From Spongilla lacustris (lineage: Eukaryota > Porifera > Demospongiae > Spongillida > Spongillidae), in assembly GCA_949361645.1 (NCBI GenBank), contig OX442426.1, positions 1,603,841-1,667,840 of the forward strand: DNA of 64,000 nucleotides, in the 5' to 3' direction. This document shows, piece after piece, positions 1 through 12,750 of the stretch. The notes beneath the pieces are model-generated. The model saw only the letters and a list, made by a program, of their open reading frames with translations, was not told the DNA's origin and did not search any database. Numbering within the stretch: position 1 is the first letter of the stretch; every line of letters starts with the position of its first letter. The translations under genes were made by a program, and so were the position numbers.

Positions 1-1838
1 ACCCCCCCTCTTCTCACTACCTGTCCTTTACTGCAAGTTGCGTCAGGAGACCAGGGGCCAATGGGGCCAAGAACTACCACTCCCCTTCACTGCAATCACA
101 CACTACGTACCTTTGGAACCTGCAACCAATAACCCAAGTGAAATCTATACTGCAAAACCTGACCCCCACATGTACACTGCCAGCAAGGGAGCACCAGCTG
201 CCACACAACCAGAGGATCAATGTGGCCCCCACTTAATGCCAGTGGAGAAGGCAGCCCTCACACTGCAAATGGAGTCAGTAACCCCATGCAACAATTTCAG
301 GGGACATGTGCATGTACGCACATGTACCAATGAAATCACACATGCCCCCCTTCAAACACTACCAATGGAACCAGTGGAACTTTTAGCCCTCACAGCAAGT
401 GGACTTATTACTTAGATGTCCCCACAATGCTCCCCCCCCCCCCCCCCCCCCCCCCCCAATACCTGTCCTTCACTGAAGGAGGGGGCTAATGGGACCATCC
501 CCACACAGTACAACTACCAGCCTTCCTCATAGCAAGCCCATGGAACCATTAACTCCCACACTGCAAGTGAACTTAATAACCTCACACTTCAAGTCCAGTC
601 AAAAGTGCTGCACAACCAGTGGAGCCACCAGCCCTTTCACATATGGTGTTATCAGACCATTCACTGCCAGCAGTGGAGCTAGCAGCTGCACACAATCAGG
701 GTCAATGGGGCCACCATAATAATGCCCATACTCTACAAATGGTTACCCTTAATGTGTGGGTTACACTGGTAGTGAGGTAGTGAGGAGGCTGGTGACTTTG
801 CTGAAAGTGTGGGGTCTGCTAACTTCACTTGGGAAGAAAGCAAGGTGTGATGCATAATATTGTTGCCTTTATGGACTGTGTCTACGTGTGCAATTTACAT
901 GCAGTTGTATATTCCACTTGTTACTTTTTATGACATTTAAAATGGTACTTATTACTACGTGTACATAAAGCACTAGTTTCCAGCAAGAGGGTACATGTAC
1001 ATTTTAGAAAAGAAATGTACAACTCAAACCTTCTTGTATGCCTTGCTTGCCTATATAAACCAACTACCATGACCCAAAATCTGATAGGGCAGGTAATGAT
1101 ATTCACCCGCCAATACAAGGCTTCACTAAACCTCAGATAAACAGATACAGACAACAGGTATACACATGAACCCACTGCAAATGAAAGGCAACTTCAGTAG
1201 TTGTGTTTCTATTTGTTAGTGGCTCCAATGGGGACTGGTAATAAACATGATGGCTCCCCTAAAAGTGTCCGGGTGCCAAGTCCATATGCAGTTTGGGGGG
1301 GAGGCTAGCTCCAGTGCTAAGTCCAATTGCAGTGAGGGCTAATGGTTCCACTGGTACCATGTGTTGTGTTAGGAGCAGGGAAGCAGGGAATGTGTGGCTC
1401 TGTTGGTACATGTAGTTCAGGGGGCTGGGGTCTCCACTGGCATTATTGTGGGGTGACTCCTGGTTATGTGGCAGCAGATGGCTGGCTGGACTTGCAGTGT
1501 GTCTAGTGGCTCCATTTGAAGTGAGCAGAGAGGGGCTGGTGGTTCTACTGTGCGGAGCTGGCCCCTACAGGCCCCTGTTTGTGTGGGGGCTGCTAATGCA
1601 ACTTGGGGTGGCGTCTTCACTGGATTTGTGGAGGCAACCCCATTGGCCCTGGAATGGTTCCATAAGTCGTGCATGGGCTGCTGACTGCATGGACATGTGA
1701 GGCTATTAAGTTCAGTTGTAGGGCACACTTTACAGGTTCCACTGGTATTGTTCACGAGCTTGAGGTGAGGGGGCTGGTGGCTCATCCCAGTGGCCCCTCA
1801 ACTGCTGACTCAACTTACATGCAGCAATAGAAAGGTAG

Positions 1839-1869
<31 letters not shown>

Positions 1870-4800
1870 TGGTTCCAGTGCGTGGGACCTGCTAGGTCCA
1901 CATGTGGAGTGAGGGTTAATGGTTCATCTGGTAGTGAGGGCATGTGTTATTGATACATGTAGTTAGTGGCTCCCCTAAAATTGTTGGGGATGCCGACTCC
2001 ATTTGCTGTGTGATGGCTGGCATCTCCACTGGCATTATTGTGGGGGCCACATTTCTGCTAGCAGTGTGGGGGTATGATAACTCTATTTGTGAGAAGACTG
2101 GTAGCTCCAATGTTTGTGTAGAGCTGCCTACAGGACAGGCTAAATGTTCCACTGGTTCCATTGGTAGTGTTTGAAGGGGGGTATGTGTGATTCCATTGCG
2201 TACATGCAAATGTCCCTTGAAATTGTTGCATGGGGTTACTGACTCCATTTACAGTGTGAGGGCTGCCTTCTCCACTGGCATTACGTGGGGGCCACATTGA
2301 TCCTCTGGTAGTGTGGCAGCTGGTGCTCCCTTGCTGGCAGTGTACATGTGGGGGTCAGGTTTTGCAGTATTGATTTCACTTGGGTTATTGGTTGCAGGTT
2401 CCAAAGGTACGTAGTGTGTGATTGCAGTGAAGGGGAGTGGTAGTTCTTGGCCCCATTGGCCCCTGGTCTGCTGATGCAACTTGCAGTAAAGGACAGGTAG
2501 TGAGAAGAGGGGGGGTGAGGGGGTGAGAGGGGCAAGGGCTGGCACCAGTGTGTGGTGGGCCTGTTAAGTTGTTCTTGGTACATGTCCCCTGACCAATGAG
2601 GAGGGTTGGTGGTTGTACTGTCCCATTGGCTGATTGGCCCCTCTTTCATTGAAGGACAGGTAGTGGGGGCAAGTACATATACATGTAGTTCATGGTTCCC
2701 CTGAAATTTTTGGGGTTGCTGAATCCATTTGCAGTGTGAGGGCTGGTTTTTCCACTGGCATTATTCTGGGGGCTTGATTGACCACTGGTTGTGTGGCAGC
2801 TGATACTTCCTTGCTGGGCTCCATCTGTGAGAGGGCTCCACTGGTGTAGGCTGCTGTCTGGACTTGCAGTGTGTACTGGTAGAGGGTTTAGTGGCTCCGT
2901 TTGAAGTGAGCAGAGAGGGGCTGGTGGTTCTACTGTGCGGAGCTGGCCTTACAGGCCCTTGTTTGTGTGGGGGCTGCTGACTCAACTTGGGGTGGCGTCT
3001 TGACTGACTTTGTGGAGGCTACCCCATTAGCCCTGGGTGTTCTGTAAGAATGGTTCCATGGGCTGCTGACTGCGGCTATTAAATTCAGTTGCAGTGTAGA
3101 CTTTACAGGTTCCACTGCTATTGCTCATGAGCTTGCGGTGAGGGGGCTGGTTGTTCTACTATGTGGGGGGTCCCAGCTGACTCAACTTGCATTGAACAAA
3201 AGGGGGGGGGGGGGGGGGGGGGGTTGGCCCCTGGGTGTGGGGCCTGTTACGTCCACTTGAGGAGTGAGGGCTAATGGTTGATCTGTTAGTGAGGTGATCA
3301 CGTGTTGTTGGTACATGTAGTTCATGGCTCCCCTGAAATGGTTGGGGATGCTGATTCCATTTGCAGCCTGAGGGCTGGCATCTCCCTGGCATTATTGTGG
3401 GGGCTACATCCCTGCTGGCAGTGTGGGGGTCTGATGATCTGTCTGCGAGAGGGCTGGTGTCTCCACTGGCATTGTGGACGCTAGCTCCATTGACCAGGTT
3501 AGCTGGTGACTCTCTTACTGGAATTATGGGGCCTGTTAATTCCACTTGTTGGCTCCACTATTTGGAATGTGAGGCTATTATTAATAATTTAAATTGCAGC
3601 ATGGGGCTTAATGGTTCCAAAGGTATATAGTGTGCACTTGCAGTAAGGGGGCTTGTGGTTCTGCTGTGTGGGGATGGCCTCTTTGGCCCCAGGGCTGCTG
3701 AGGGAACTTGCAGTGAAGGGCCTAGCCCCATTAGCCCCTGGCTATGTGGGGGTGGGGCTAGTGGCTCTTTTGGTAATTTAGGGGGTGCTCACTCCCTGTC
3801 ACTAACACAACCACCATCGTCAGTGGTACGACCGCCATCATCCTTGACCAATGTATCTTGAACCAGGGTCAATGAGCACTGTTATGGGGGCCCCATTGAC
3901 CCTCCTGCTGGCAGTGAATGGTCTAATAACACCATATGTGGAAGGGCTGGTGGCTCCACTGGTTGTGCAGCGCTTTTGACTGAACTTGCAGTATGAGGTT
4001 ATTAAGTTCAATTGCAGCTTGGGAGTTAATGGTTCCATTGGCTTGCTATGAGGAAGGCTGGTAGTTGTACTGTGTGGGGATGGTCCCATTAGCCCCCTCG
4101 TTCAGTGAAGGACAGGTAGTGGGAGGGGGTGTTGTGGGGACTGCTAAGTAATAAGTTCACTTGCTGTGAGGGCTAAACGTTCCACTGGTTCCATTGGTGG
4201 GGCATGTGTGATTCCATTGGTACATGTGCGTACATGCACATGTCCCCTGAAATTGTTGCATGGAGTTACTGACTCCATTTGCAGTGTGAGGGCTGCCTTC
4301 TCCACTGGCATTAAGTGGGGGCCACATTGATCCTCTGGTTGTGTGGCAGCTGGTGCTCCCTTGCTGGTAGTGTGGGGGTCAGGTTTTGCATTATTGATTT
4401 CACTTGGGTTATTGGTTGGTTCCAAAGGTACGTAGTGTGTGATTGCAGTGAGGGGGAGTGGTAGTTCTTGGCCCCATTTGCCCCTGGTCTGCTGACGCAA
4501 CTTGCAGTAAAGGACAGGTAGTGAGAAGAGGGGGGGTGGGGGGGAGGGACGAGGGCTGGCACCAGTGTGTGGTGGGCCTGTTAAGTTGTTCTGGTACATG
4601 TCCCCTGACCAATGAGGAGGGTTGGTGGTTGTACTGTCCCATTGGCTGATTGGCCCCTCTTTCATTGAAGGACGGGTAGTGGGGGCAAGTACATATACAT
4701 GTAGTTCATGGCTCCCCTGAAATTTTTGGGGTTGCTGAATCCATTTGCAGTGCGAGGGCTGGTTTCTCCACTGGCATTATTCTGGGAGCTCGATTAACCA

Positions 4801-5930
4801 CTGTTTGTGTGGCAGCTGGTACTTCCTTGCTGGGCTCCATCTGTGAGAGGGCTCCACTGGTGTGGGCTGCTGTCTGGACTTGCAGTGTATACTGGTAGAG
4901 GGTTTAGTGGCTCCATTTGAAGTGAGCAGAGAGGGGCTGGTAGTTCTACTGTGCGAAGCTGGCCTTACAGGCCCTTGTTTGTGTGGGGGCTGCTGACTCA
5001 ACTTGGGGTGGCGTCATGACTGACACTGTGGAGGCTACCCCATTGGCCCTGGGTAGCTGAGGGTGTTCTGTAAGAATGGTTCCTGGGCTGCTGACTGCAG
5101 TGTGAGGCTATTAAGTTCAGTTGCAGTGTAGACTTTACAGGTTCCGCTGCTATTGATCATGAGCTTGCGGTGAGGGGGCTGGTTGTTCTACTGTGTGGGG
5201 GGTCCCAGCTGACTCAACTTGCATTGAACGAAAGGGGGGGGGGGGGGGGGGGGGGAGTTAGCCCCTGGGTGTGGGGCCTGTTAAGTCCACTTGCGGAATG
5301 AGGGCTAATGGTTGATCTGTTAGTGAGGTCATCACATGTTGTTGGTACATGTAGTTCATGGCACCCCTGAAATGGTTGGGGATGCTGATTCCATTTGCAG
5401 CCTGAGGGCTGGCATCTCCCTGGCATTATTGTGGGGGCTACATCCCTGCTGGCAGTGTGGAGGTCTGATGATCTATCTGCGAGAGAGCTGCGTCTCCACT
5501 GGCATTGTGGACGCTAGCTCCATTGACCAGGTTAGCTGGTGGCTCCCTTGCTAGAATTATTGGGCCTGTTAATTCCACTTGTTGGCTCCACTATTTGGAA
5601 TGTTAGGCTATTATTAATAATTTAAATTGCAGCATGGGGCTTAATGGTTCCAAAGGTATATAGTGTGCACTTGCAGTAAGGGGGCTTGTGGTTCTGCTGT
5701 GTGGGGATGGCCTCTTTGGCCCCAGGGCTGCTGAGGGAACTTGCAGTGAAGGGCCTAGCCCCATTAGCCCCTGGCTATGTGGGGGTGGGGCTGGTGGCTC
5801 TTTTGGTAATTTAGGGGCTGCTCACTCCCTATCACTAACACAACCACCATCTTCAGTGGTACGACCGCCATCACTACCTTTCTCAATCTCTCCATCCTCG
5901 TCCAATGTATCTTGAATATCGATCGTCGTA
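1..5930. repeat. Degenerate G-rich satellite block with tandem and inverted duplications
   Basis: The region is built from short recurring phrases such as GGGGCTGGTGGTTC, CACTGGCATTATTGTGGGG and TTGCAGTGAGGG, with no stable single period. A larger duplication is visible: about 2140-3865 recurs at about 4165-5915 with an offset of 2.02-2.03 kb. Bases 1-720 are the reverse complement of about 3870-4545, so the block also has inverted symmetry. It contains homopolymer tracts at 432-457 (C), 1840-1868, 3202-3223 and 5234-5255 (G). Reading frames of 60-170 codons occur on both strands but are made of the repeat phrases and show no domain; I treat them as chance frames. Confidence 0.8.
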
Positions 5931-6174
5931 TTCGTACAGTTCTAACTCATCCGCCGACTGATTCAGTGAAACTCGACGAGCTCGCGTTCACTCGTGTTAT
6001 ACGTAACCATATCGTTTATCTACACCGAAAAACAACCGTAAGTCTATACTAACAAGCACTACAATTCAGCCGCCCGTTTGTTTGGTGACCTTATAGGTGT
6101 GGTTATCACGCCCTATAGGAATAGTTGAATATTCATGCACTCCGGAGAATGGAAACTGTTCCGTGCACATATAA

Positions 6175-6505
6175 AGGCGCGATTCGCGCGGGAAACGTGT
6201 ACTTACTTTGCACAGCTGTTTCTCCATAACGGATGGCATGAAAATTAACGAACAGAACAAATCAATAGGTATAGGACCTCCCTACCTACAAACCGAATTT
6301 GAAGCGATTTGATTACTCCTACCGAAAGTTATGGTGGGTTTGAACCCGGTCGGGTATCGGACGTTGCAATACTGGCACGGAGTAAGTGCAAGACCCCAAA
6401 TTATATTTTAGCATACAGAAATGGTGTAGTATAAAGTGCTGAAAATAGGAAGTCAAGAGCTCAAACCGTGTGGAAGATATAGCGCTTTGAATTGGATGTT
6501 ATATA
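6175..6505 (-). repeat. Partial copy of the fold-back element family
   Basis: This stretch aligns, in the same orientation, with the right arm of the fold-back at 6560-7366. Shared words include ACGAACAGAACAAATC, TACAAACCGAATTTGAAGCG, GAACCCGGT and AAATGGTGTAGTAT. It is more diverged than the two arms are from each other, and it lacks the GGGACAGTATCC terminus. I read it as an older single-arm copy lying next to the palindrome. Confidence 0.75.
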
Positions 6506-6559
6506 TACAAATTCACAAGCATCAAAATCGCATAGAACGTTCCATATATATATATATAT

Positions 6560-7366
6560 GGGACAGTATCCGCGAAACTTTCGTACGTTTTATAACATTA
6601 TAAAACAATAGTGTAATAACGTTTGAATCACTATATCTTCCGAACGTTAAGCGTTATTGACATTCTATTTTCAGCACTTCATACTACACCATTTCTCTAT
6701 GACAAAATACATTTTGGAGTTTTGCAGTTGCTCCGTACCAGCATTGCAACGTTCGATACCCCACCGGGTTCAAAGCCACCATAACTTTCGATAGGAGCAA
6801 TCAAATCGCTTCAAATTCGGTTTGTAGGTAGAGAGGTCCTATACCTATCTACTTGTTCTGTTCGTTAATTTTTATGCCATCCGTTACAGAGATACAGTTG
6901 AGCAAACTACGTGTGCGTTTTCCCGCTTGATTCGCGCCAATGATATAACCACCGCCTCCCCATACATTGAGCGAGAAGCGAATCATTGGCGCGAATCAAG
7001 CGGGAAAAAATGCACGTAGTTTGTTCAACTGTATCTCCATAACGGATGATATAAAAATTAACGAACAGAACAAATCGATAGGTATAGGACCTCTCTACCT
7101 ACAAACCGAATTTGAAGCGATTTGATTGCTCCTATCGAAAGTTATGGCGGGTTCGAACCCGGTGGGGTATCGAACGTTGCAATGCTGACAAGGAGCAAGT
7201 GCAAGACTCCAAAATGTATTTTGTCATAGAGAAATGGTGTAGTATGAAGTGTTGAAAATAGGATGTCAATAATGTTTACCGTTCGGAAGATATAGCGATT
7301 CAAACGTTATAACACTATTATCTTATAATGATATAAAACGTACGAAATTTTCGCGGATACTGTCCC
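6560..7366. mobile_element. Fold-back (MITE-like) palindromic element, 385-bp arms
   Basis: The arms 6560-6944 and 6982-7366 are near-perfect reverse complements around a 37-bp spacer. Both ends read GGGACAGTATCCGCGAAA outward-in and are flanked by (TA)n runs, so a TA-type target site is possible but cannot be delimited. No coding potential is seen. Each arm holds GGGTTCGAACCC or a variant, which resembles the internal B box of RNA polymerase III promoters (also a tRNA T-arm), but no tRNA fold is present. Related single-arm copies lie at 6175-6505 and 55798-56105, so it is a dispersed family. Confidence 0.85.
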
Positions 7367-7432
7367 ATATATATATAATAATTAAATTATATATATATAT
7401 ATAATATAGGGCAATCTCGAGATTGCGCTAAT

Positions 7433-7700
7433 AAACCATGGACCCAGGGTTTGCGCAGGACAATCCCGTGTTTGCGCAAATCCACGCTTTGCGCGCAACA
7501 CATACATGTACTCCCTAATGCTGTAAGAATGCTCATACTATGCTCATGCATACATGTACTCCCTAATGCTGTAAGAATGCTCATATACTGTGCTAATGCA
7601 TACATGTACTCCCTAATGCTGTAAGAATGCTCATACTGTGCTAATGCCTACATGTACTCCCAAATGCTGTAAGAATGCTCTTACTGAGCTAATGCATATG
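7433..7700. repeat. ~48-bp minisatellite with adjoining inverted words
   Basis: Four degenerate units of about 48-50 bp follow each other from about 7500, each reading CATACATGTACTCCCTAATG and then CTGTAAGAATGCTCAT. The flank at 7433-7495 carries CCATGGACCCAGGGTTTGCGCAGGACAATCCC. Both parts recur at 39090-39300, where the flank is inverted, so the array belongs to a dispersed repeat. Confidence 0.8.
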
Positions 7701-7789
7701 ACAGCATATCGCAAACTGAGTTCCCTCAACCCCTGTCATGCATACCTCTATGCTAATTGACGGATAACTGTTTTGCCAGGGTGTACCCA

Positions 7790-7985
7790 TCAGGCCAAAT
7801 CTGGGACCAAGGTAGCGCTGGCTTGCCTTGGGTGCATGCGACCAGACGTGCCACTACCATATGCATGACGTGGTCATGGTGAGTGGTAGGCCCTCCCCGC
7901 TGACCGACCTGGGACCAAGGTAGCGCTGGCTTGCCTTGGGTGCGACCAGGTGTGCCACACCATGACGCGGTCATGGGTTTGACAT
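7790..7985. repeat. Direct duplication of ~115 bp
   Basis: GGGACCAAGGTAGCGCTGGC followed by TTGCCTTGGGTGC and a CCACxxCCATGACG(C/T)GGTCATGG segment occurs twice in tandem, about 115 bp apart. No coding role is apparent. Confidence 0.7.
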
Positions 7986-8029
7986 GGTTGGTCAGGGTAG
8001 AAGCCCGAAGGGTGCCGCCTGCCATTGAT

Positions 8030-10540
8030 GTATGACAGGAAAATCAGTGTACAAGGTATACGTACAATCAATGCATGCACAGTCAAGCGGAGTGGTGGGT
8101 GGGTCAGCAATATTCAGTCAGGTCATCGATAGGCAGGCTATGAGACTGAATTTATATATAGCAGCATACAATACCTGGAATCATGCAGACAGAGACAATC
8201 TAATTTGGGGATAGGTTGTTTAGAAGGGAGGGTTGCAGACAGAGAGGCAGGCTTGACCTGCTAACCCTAGACAAAGCCCCCTTTCAACATACTATATGCT
8301 TCCCATGCCCTATCAAAGCTGGAAGGGGGTGCATGCACGACCATTCGCCCTTCATCAAAACATTAAACATTGTTTACTCCCTAAACAAAATCACTTCAGT
8401 TACATTGGTAAGGCCATTACTGTTCCTCAAGGAACTTGCTGACTATATTGGAATATTTGATATATATACGCCATCATGCACTGAATTCAAAACACAACAT
8501 GCCGGTATAACACGGCTCATCAATTGTGGAACTTTCTGCATGTTAATGGTCAATCTAGATCAGAACGCTGCGGTCACATCACCCTCCAAACAAACATTTA
8601 GGTCTAGACTATACGCAATGCACAGTGCCAAATCAAAATTATCCACAGGGTGTATTCAACTCGGTGTACGCGTGTTTTACTGTAGTGGAGGATACGCGGT
8701 GTATACTTCGAATGCATAACGAGCGTATCTACTCTGTTACTCTTGCTATACACAATAGCTGTATAACGCACGATGCACATCGTGTATAACGTGAGTTTAC
8801 ATTCTGCATACACTTGTTATACACAACGATTGTATAACGCGTGAGACATTAAGCGGAAAACGAGTGTACGCATACAGGTGTGAAATATGCGATGATCACT
8901 ATGAAATCACGTGGATCGATCACGCGGTGGCAGCTGGCAACTTCCATTCATTTACAGCGGTCATCAAAGAAGCTAAGATGTCAGTATCGATTCGCTGGAC
9001 TAGCTGCTAGTGCAATGGACTCATCGAAGTATTTGTACTTGTGTGGGCCGGTATAATGATTGGTAAGTAAGATAAGATATTGTATATTGACCGTTGTATT
9101 TCGTGCTTTGTAGCGTGGAAAACTGCGGTATAGAGCTTACACCCGATATATAGAAGATAGTGCACCGGTAAGACAAAGGTTTGGATCCTTTATTGTTACA
9201 GGCTGTTTCACGCATGTGCATGCGCGATTTAATACATCAATGTGTATTTGCAGGATGAAATCGTATAAGTCATTGCTGCAGAAGGTTTAAACAGCAAACA
9301 GTAAGTCGCTTACAGAGTGAAGTTAAACAAACTGCCCCATGCAGCAGCATTCACAATCCGCTCTCAGCAAATTAAAGAGGACGGACAAAACAGCAAATCA
9401 ACTTGGTATGGCAAGATTTATTTGTATAGGCATGCAGCTACGTTAACATCTTTTCTTTCATCTAGCATCTCTGACCGGGGAGCATATATGAACAACATAA
9501 GAGGCGGCGAAGGCAAACATGCAGGAAGCAAGCAGCCAAGCGGGCACAAAGAGGAGTACAGAAAGAAAAAAAGAAGATACATTTGGCAACGTTCATGCAG
9601 CCACTTTGACTGAGCTGGAAAAGACTGAGAACTTCTATCTTTTATACTTGATTTCATCTGTACTGTATTCGTTTCGATATCACACAAGATAACTTGCAAT
9701 ATTAATAATGGTTATGGGACAATATGCGGTGATAAACGGAAGGCATGCCTGTGCTCAAGCATTACGGAGTTATACTGGTTGATTATAGCCTGCACTGTAC
9801 CAAAAAAAGGCTTGTTATCCACCCGTTATATGCGCGTTTACTCATGGTATCCTCGCGTCATACGCGGTTGTATACATAGTGCTATCCACCAACATTACAC
9901 CCGATCGGATGTCAGTCTCCTTCCACACGTTATCTACCGGTGTAAGCAGCATGTTTAGATTCACGTAAAACGCGTGTATACAAGCAGTATACACGCATTA
10001 TACATAGCTGGAAAACAACGTTTTGGCACTGTGATGTGAACTTGTCTCCTTTTTGTAAATGTTACCCTTTTTAGGACTGGGCAGTATATTAGTGCATATC
10101 CATATGCCACTACTTGCCTTTTTGTAACCCATTTGCACATAAATCATTATCATTATCATTGGTCATTATGGTATGTATAAGTTATTCTAGCATTAATATT
10201 GTATCCATGCATACATGCATCGCAAAAAAATGTCATCGCCGTGTACTGTGTGTGAACATTTCAGCAACAATACAGCACTTATGGGGAGCAGGGGGGGGGG
10301 GGGGGGGGGGGGGGGGGTGCATGGTTTAAACGCCGCACAGTGGCTTTATCTTCAGTTTATGATTTTATCAGATTTGCGAGCAACAGATCAGGGCGTGCAC
10401 TCAGAATGTAACCACAACATGATGTACGTAAATCCCCTAGTAATATAATTTGACCAATCAAATGAGTTCAAAACCACGTTCATAGCCCAAATACAGGACC
10501 GGTACATATCAATAGGAGGTCCCGAGGGTAGACTCTAAAG
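8030..10540. other. No gene supported; TATAAC-rich short inverted words
   Basis: An open frame at 8216-8719 has no recognisable domain and biased, repeat-like composition, so I do not call it. At 8640-8870 and 9805-10015 short words such as TGTATAACGC, GTATACACG and TTATACACAACG recur in both orientations, possibly the ends of a decayed element. A 27-bp G tract lies at 10291-10317. Confidence 0.5.
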
Positions 10541-10559
10541 TTTAAGAAAGAAAATAAAA

Positions 10560-11408
10560 ATGGCAGTCGAAGGAACGTTCAGGAGCATTGACCCGCTGAT
10601 GTACCATGTGAATGTTGTATCAGACCTCGACAAAGATATCGTTAGCGCGCACCTGAATAACGATACAGCTGCTATCAAACGAATGACTAAACAAGGCGAC
10701 ACTTCGTTCGACATATTCATCTGCATCAACGATTCGTGCCACGCTTTCATTCTCTGTGTGCCTGCTTACCAAAAGCAGGGCGACCCCTTGGGTATATCCT
10801 CAGATATGCCAAACGACGACCCATGGCCATTAGCTGTACCCGACTCGCTCTTGACCTGGGTGTTCGAACTATGTTTTGAAAGGGAAGAGTTGAGGTTGTA
10901 TAAAATTAGGAAAGACTTCTGTCTATTTGGAGACGCTAAGAAGAGTCAAAAGGTCCTACTATATAGGAAAGTACGAAAAGGTCAATCCTCATGCTCTTCA
11001 ATTTGCCGCACTTCGTGCTGCTCCCCAACGCTACAGCGTCCTTCTGCATGACTGTGTGGAATTTGCCAAAGAATACTGCATATGTTTGCTGAGCTACTGC
11101 AACAACTACAAACACCTCGAAAAGATTGTCCACGACCATATCGCCAAGGCAACTGCTATAGCGGTATGAGTGTGGAGCACCTGTCAAGGCGAGTAAGATC
11201 TTCGGCCATCTTTGGCAACTCGTTTCTTGGCGGGCTGGATGTGAGCACTTTTTTTGGAGGACGGTTCCCAGTCCAATGGATTATTATCAGTTTATTAGTA
11301 GTTATGGTTTACCCCATTGTTGTGGCGGTGCTTGTAGTTTACTGCATGACGAAATTATATAGGGATTCTGTTTACGGCAGAGGCGTAATGTTTTTGTTTG
11401 TATTCTGA
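10560..11408 (+). pseudogene. LRAT/NlpC-like single-pass membrane protein, frame broken twice
   Basis: No function is assigned with certainty. The start ATG (AAAAATGG context) opens a frame that reads sensibly to about 10930. Sensible coding then continues in the next frame (10927-11169) and returns to the first frame (to the stop at 11408). The middle segment reads YSVLLHDCVEFAKEYC, like the cysteine-containing half of LRAT-type (NlpC/P60 superfamily) domains, whose usual core is Y-x-L-x-x-N-C-x-x-F; here Asp replaces Asn before the Cys. The C-terminal segment has one strong membrane span (WIIISLLVVMVYPIVVAVLV) and a short charged tail. No splice sites fit the two frame changes, so either two indels have broken it or the assembly carries errors. 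Intronless; no partner gene nearby. Confidence 0.45.
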
Positions 11409-11480
11409 CTGAAACACTACAATTCCCCAAACGATTCAATATTAATATAAAGCGCGAACATATTGTCTATTTGCGCCCGT

Positions 11481-11526
11481 GTGAACACCTGTGCACACTG
11501 TACGCACAGTGTGCACAGGTGTTCAC
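11481..11526. repeat. Perfect 21-bp hairpin, 4-base loop
   Basis: GTGAACACCTGTGCACACTGT (11481-11501) and its exact reverse complement (11506-11526) flank ACGC. A related hairpin with the same GTGCACACTGTAC core lies at 12654-12683. Confidence 0.9.
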
Positions 11527-11529
11527 AGT

Positions 11530-12650
11530 TCACTTTTAGCTCTGCACTATTTGATACAGATGAGCAGTGTTCTAGATTTTTACATAAAAAAGACTTTTGA
11601 ATGAGTGGACAATGATAATAATAATAATAATATAATAACAGGTTATTTAATTTACTAATCGCAAAGTTGGTTCAAAATCAGCTCGCGCGCGCGCAGTACA
11701 TGCGTTTATGATATAGGTTACTTTTGCAGTAAACAATACCAATCAATGAAGGTATATTGGGCATCCACTTGAAACCATTGAGGATCAGATCAAGGACCCT
11801 TTTGTACCTATAGAGGAGGAGCCAGAACCTTCAGGCTTAATTTTGAGCGTTGTAAAACTCGGCAAGCTGCAGACCTTGAGCTTCTAGGACGTTAAAAGAA
11901 ATCTATGCAGAATTTTCAGCAGACATGCAGCTGATATAACAGGAAGTATTTCGAAATAGGGATATGCCTGTGGCTTTTAATAACGCCTTCATACGTATAG
12001 GTGTGAGTATACAATCACACTGAACAAGGCAGCGGTGGTACGGACAAAGGAGGGCGTGGCAATGGATCCCCAATGACGATGTGCCAGACTAGTGAGAATG
12101 GACAAGACATGTAGGTAGGGCAGTTGAACAGAGCGTATATATGTAGTTTCTAATGAAGCCAGTGAAGAGAGTGCCTATAGACTCAGATGAGAAGGAGGCC
12201 GTGAGAAATTTAAAGCCAGGGCTACATGGGTGATTCAGGCTGAAGCAGATGTCGAGCGTCAGCTGTGACAGTAGCCACAGCAGGATGTGTAATACATGTA
12301 GAATGACATGATGGAGGTTTGGTCCAATCCCCTTCAGCTTGTGAACCTGGGAAGTCAGAAGGAAGGAAGCTTCTGCACTGTACCTGTTCCCTGCTTCAAA
12401 GCTTAGGTGTCTGATACTTCACTTGAAAGGTTTTGTACATGTACCTGCAAATAAGAAGAGGCAGACAGCTTTGCAGAGTGTTGGATCTGCAGCAAATGAT
12501 TAGCAAGTAGCAACACTACGTGCATTTTGGCTTATGCAATTTCTCCTATTACATAGTGTTTCTTTACATAATGATTTACAACAATAACCACTGATACAAA
12601 TGTCAAAATAAAAATTGTCAGCAATTATCCTGTACCACACAACATGGTAC
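11530..12650. other. Gene-free stretch between two related hairpins
   Basis: I see an (ATA)n run near 11611-11640 and no open frame with a recognisable domain. The stretch is framed by the hairpins at 11481 and 12654 and may be a non-autonomous element about 1.2 kb long. Confidence 0.4.
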
Positions 12651-12653
12651 ATG

Positions 12654-12683
12654 GTACAGTGTGCACAGGTGTGCACACTGTAC
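12654..12683. repeat. Hairpin with 13-bp arms, related to 11481
   Basis: GTACAGTGTGCAC, a four-base loop AGGT, then the exact reverse complement. The arm shares GTGCACACTGT with the 11481-11526 hairpin. Confidence 0.85.
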
Positions 12684-12750
12684 CTAAAAAGCATCAGTGC
12701 TTTGTATACACTAATCTAATTAAGATTATCCAAGATGAAGTACATAGGCC

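Noticed and set aside
38..5915. Many open frames of 60-170 codons in the first 6 kb
   Set aside because: They are built from satellite phrases, occur on both strands and in inverted copies, and have no domain.
7140..7170. GGTTCGAACCC as part of a tRNA gene
   Set aside because: No acceptor stem, anticodon arm or A box can be placed around it.
7500..7700. Repeat array as a CRISPR locus
   Set aside because: Units are directly adjacent without unique spacers, and the context is eukaryotic.
8216..8719. 167-codon open frame
   Set aside because: No domain, signal or splice evidence; composition like the surrounding non-coding DNA.
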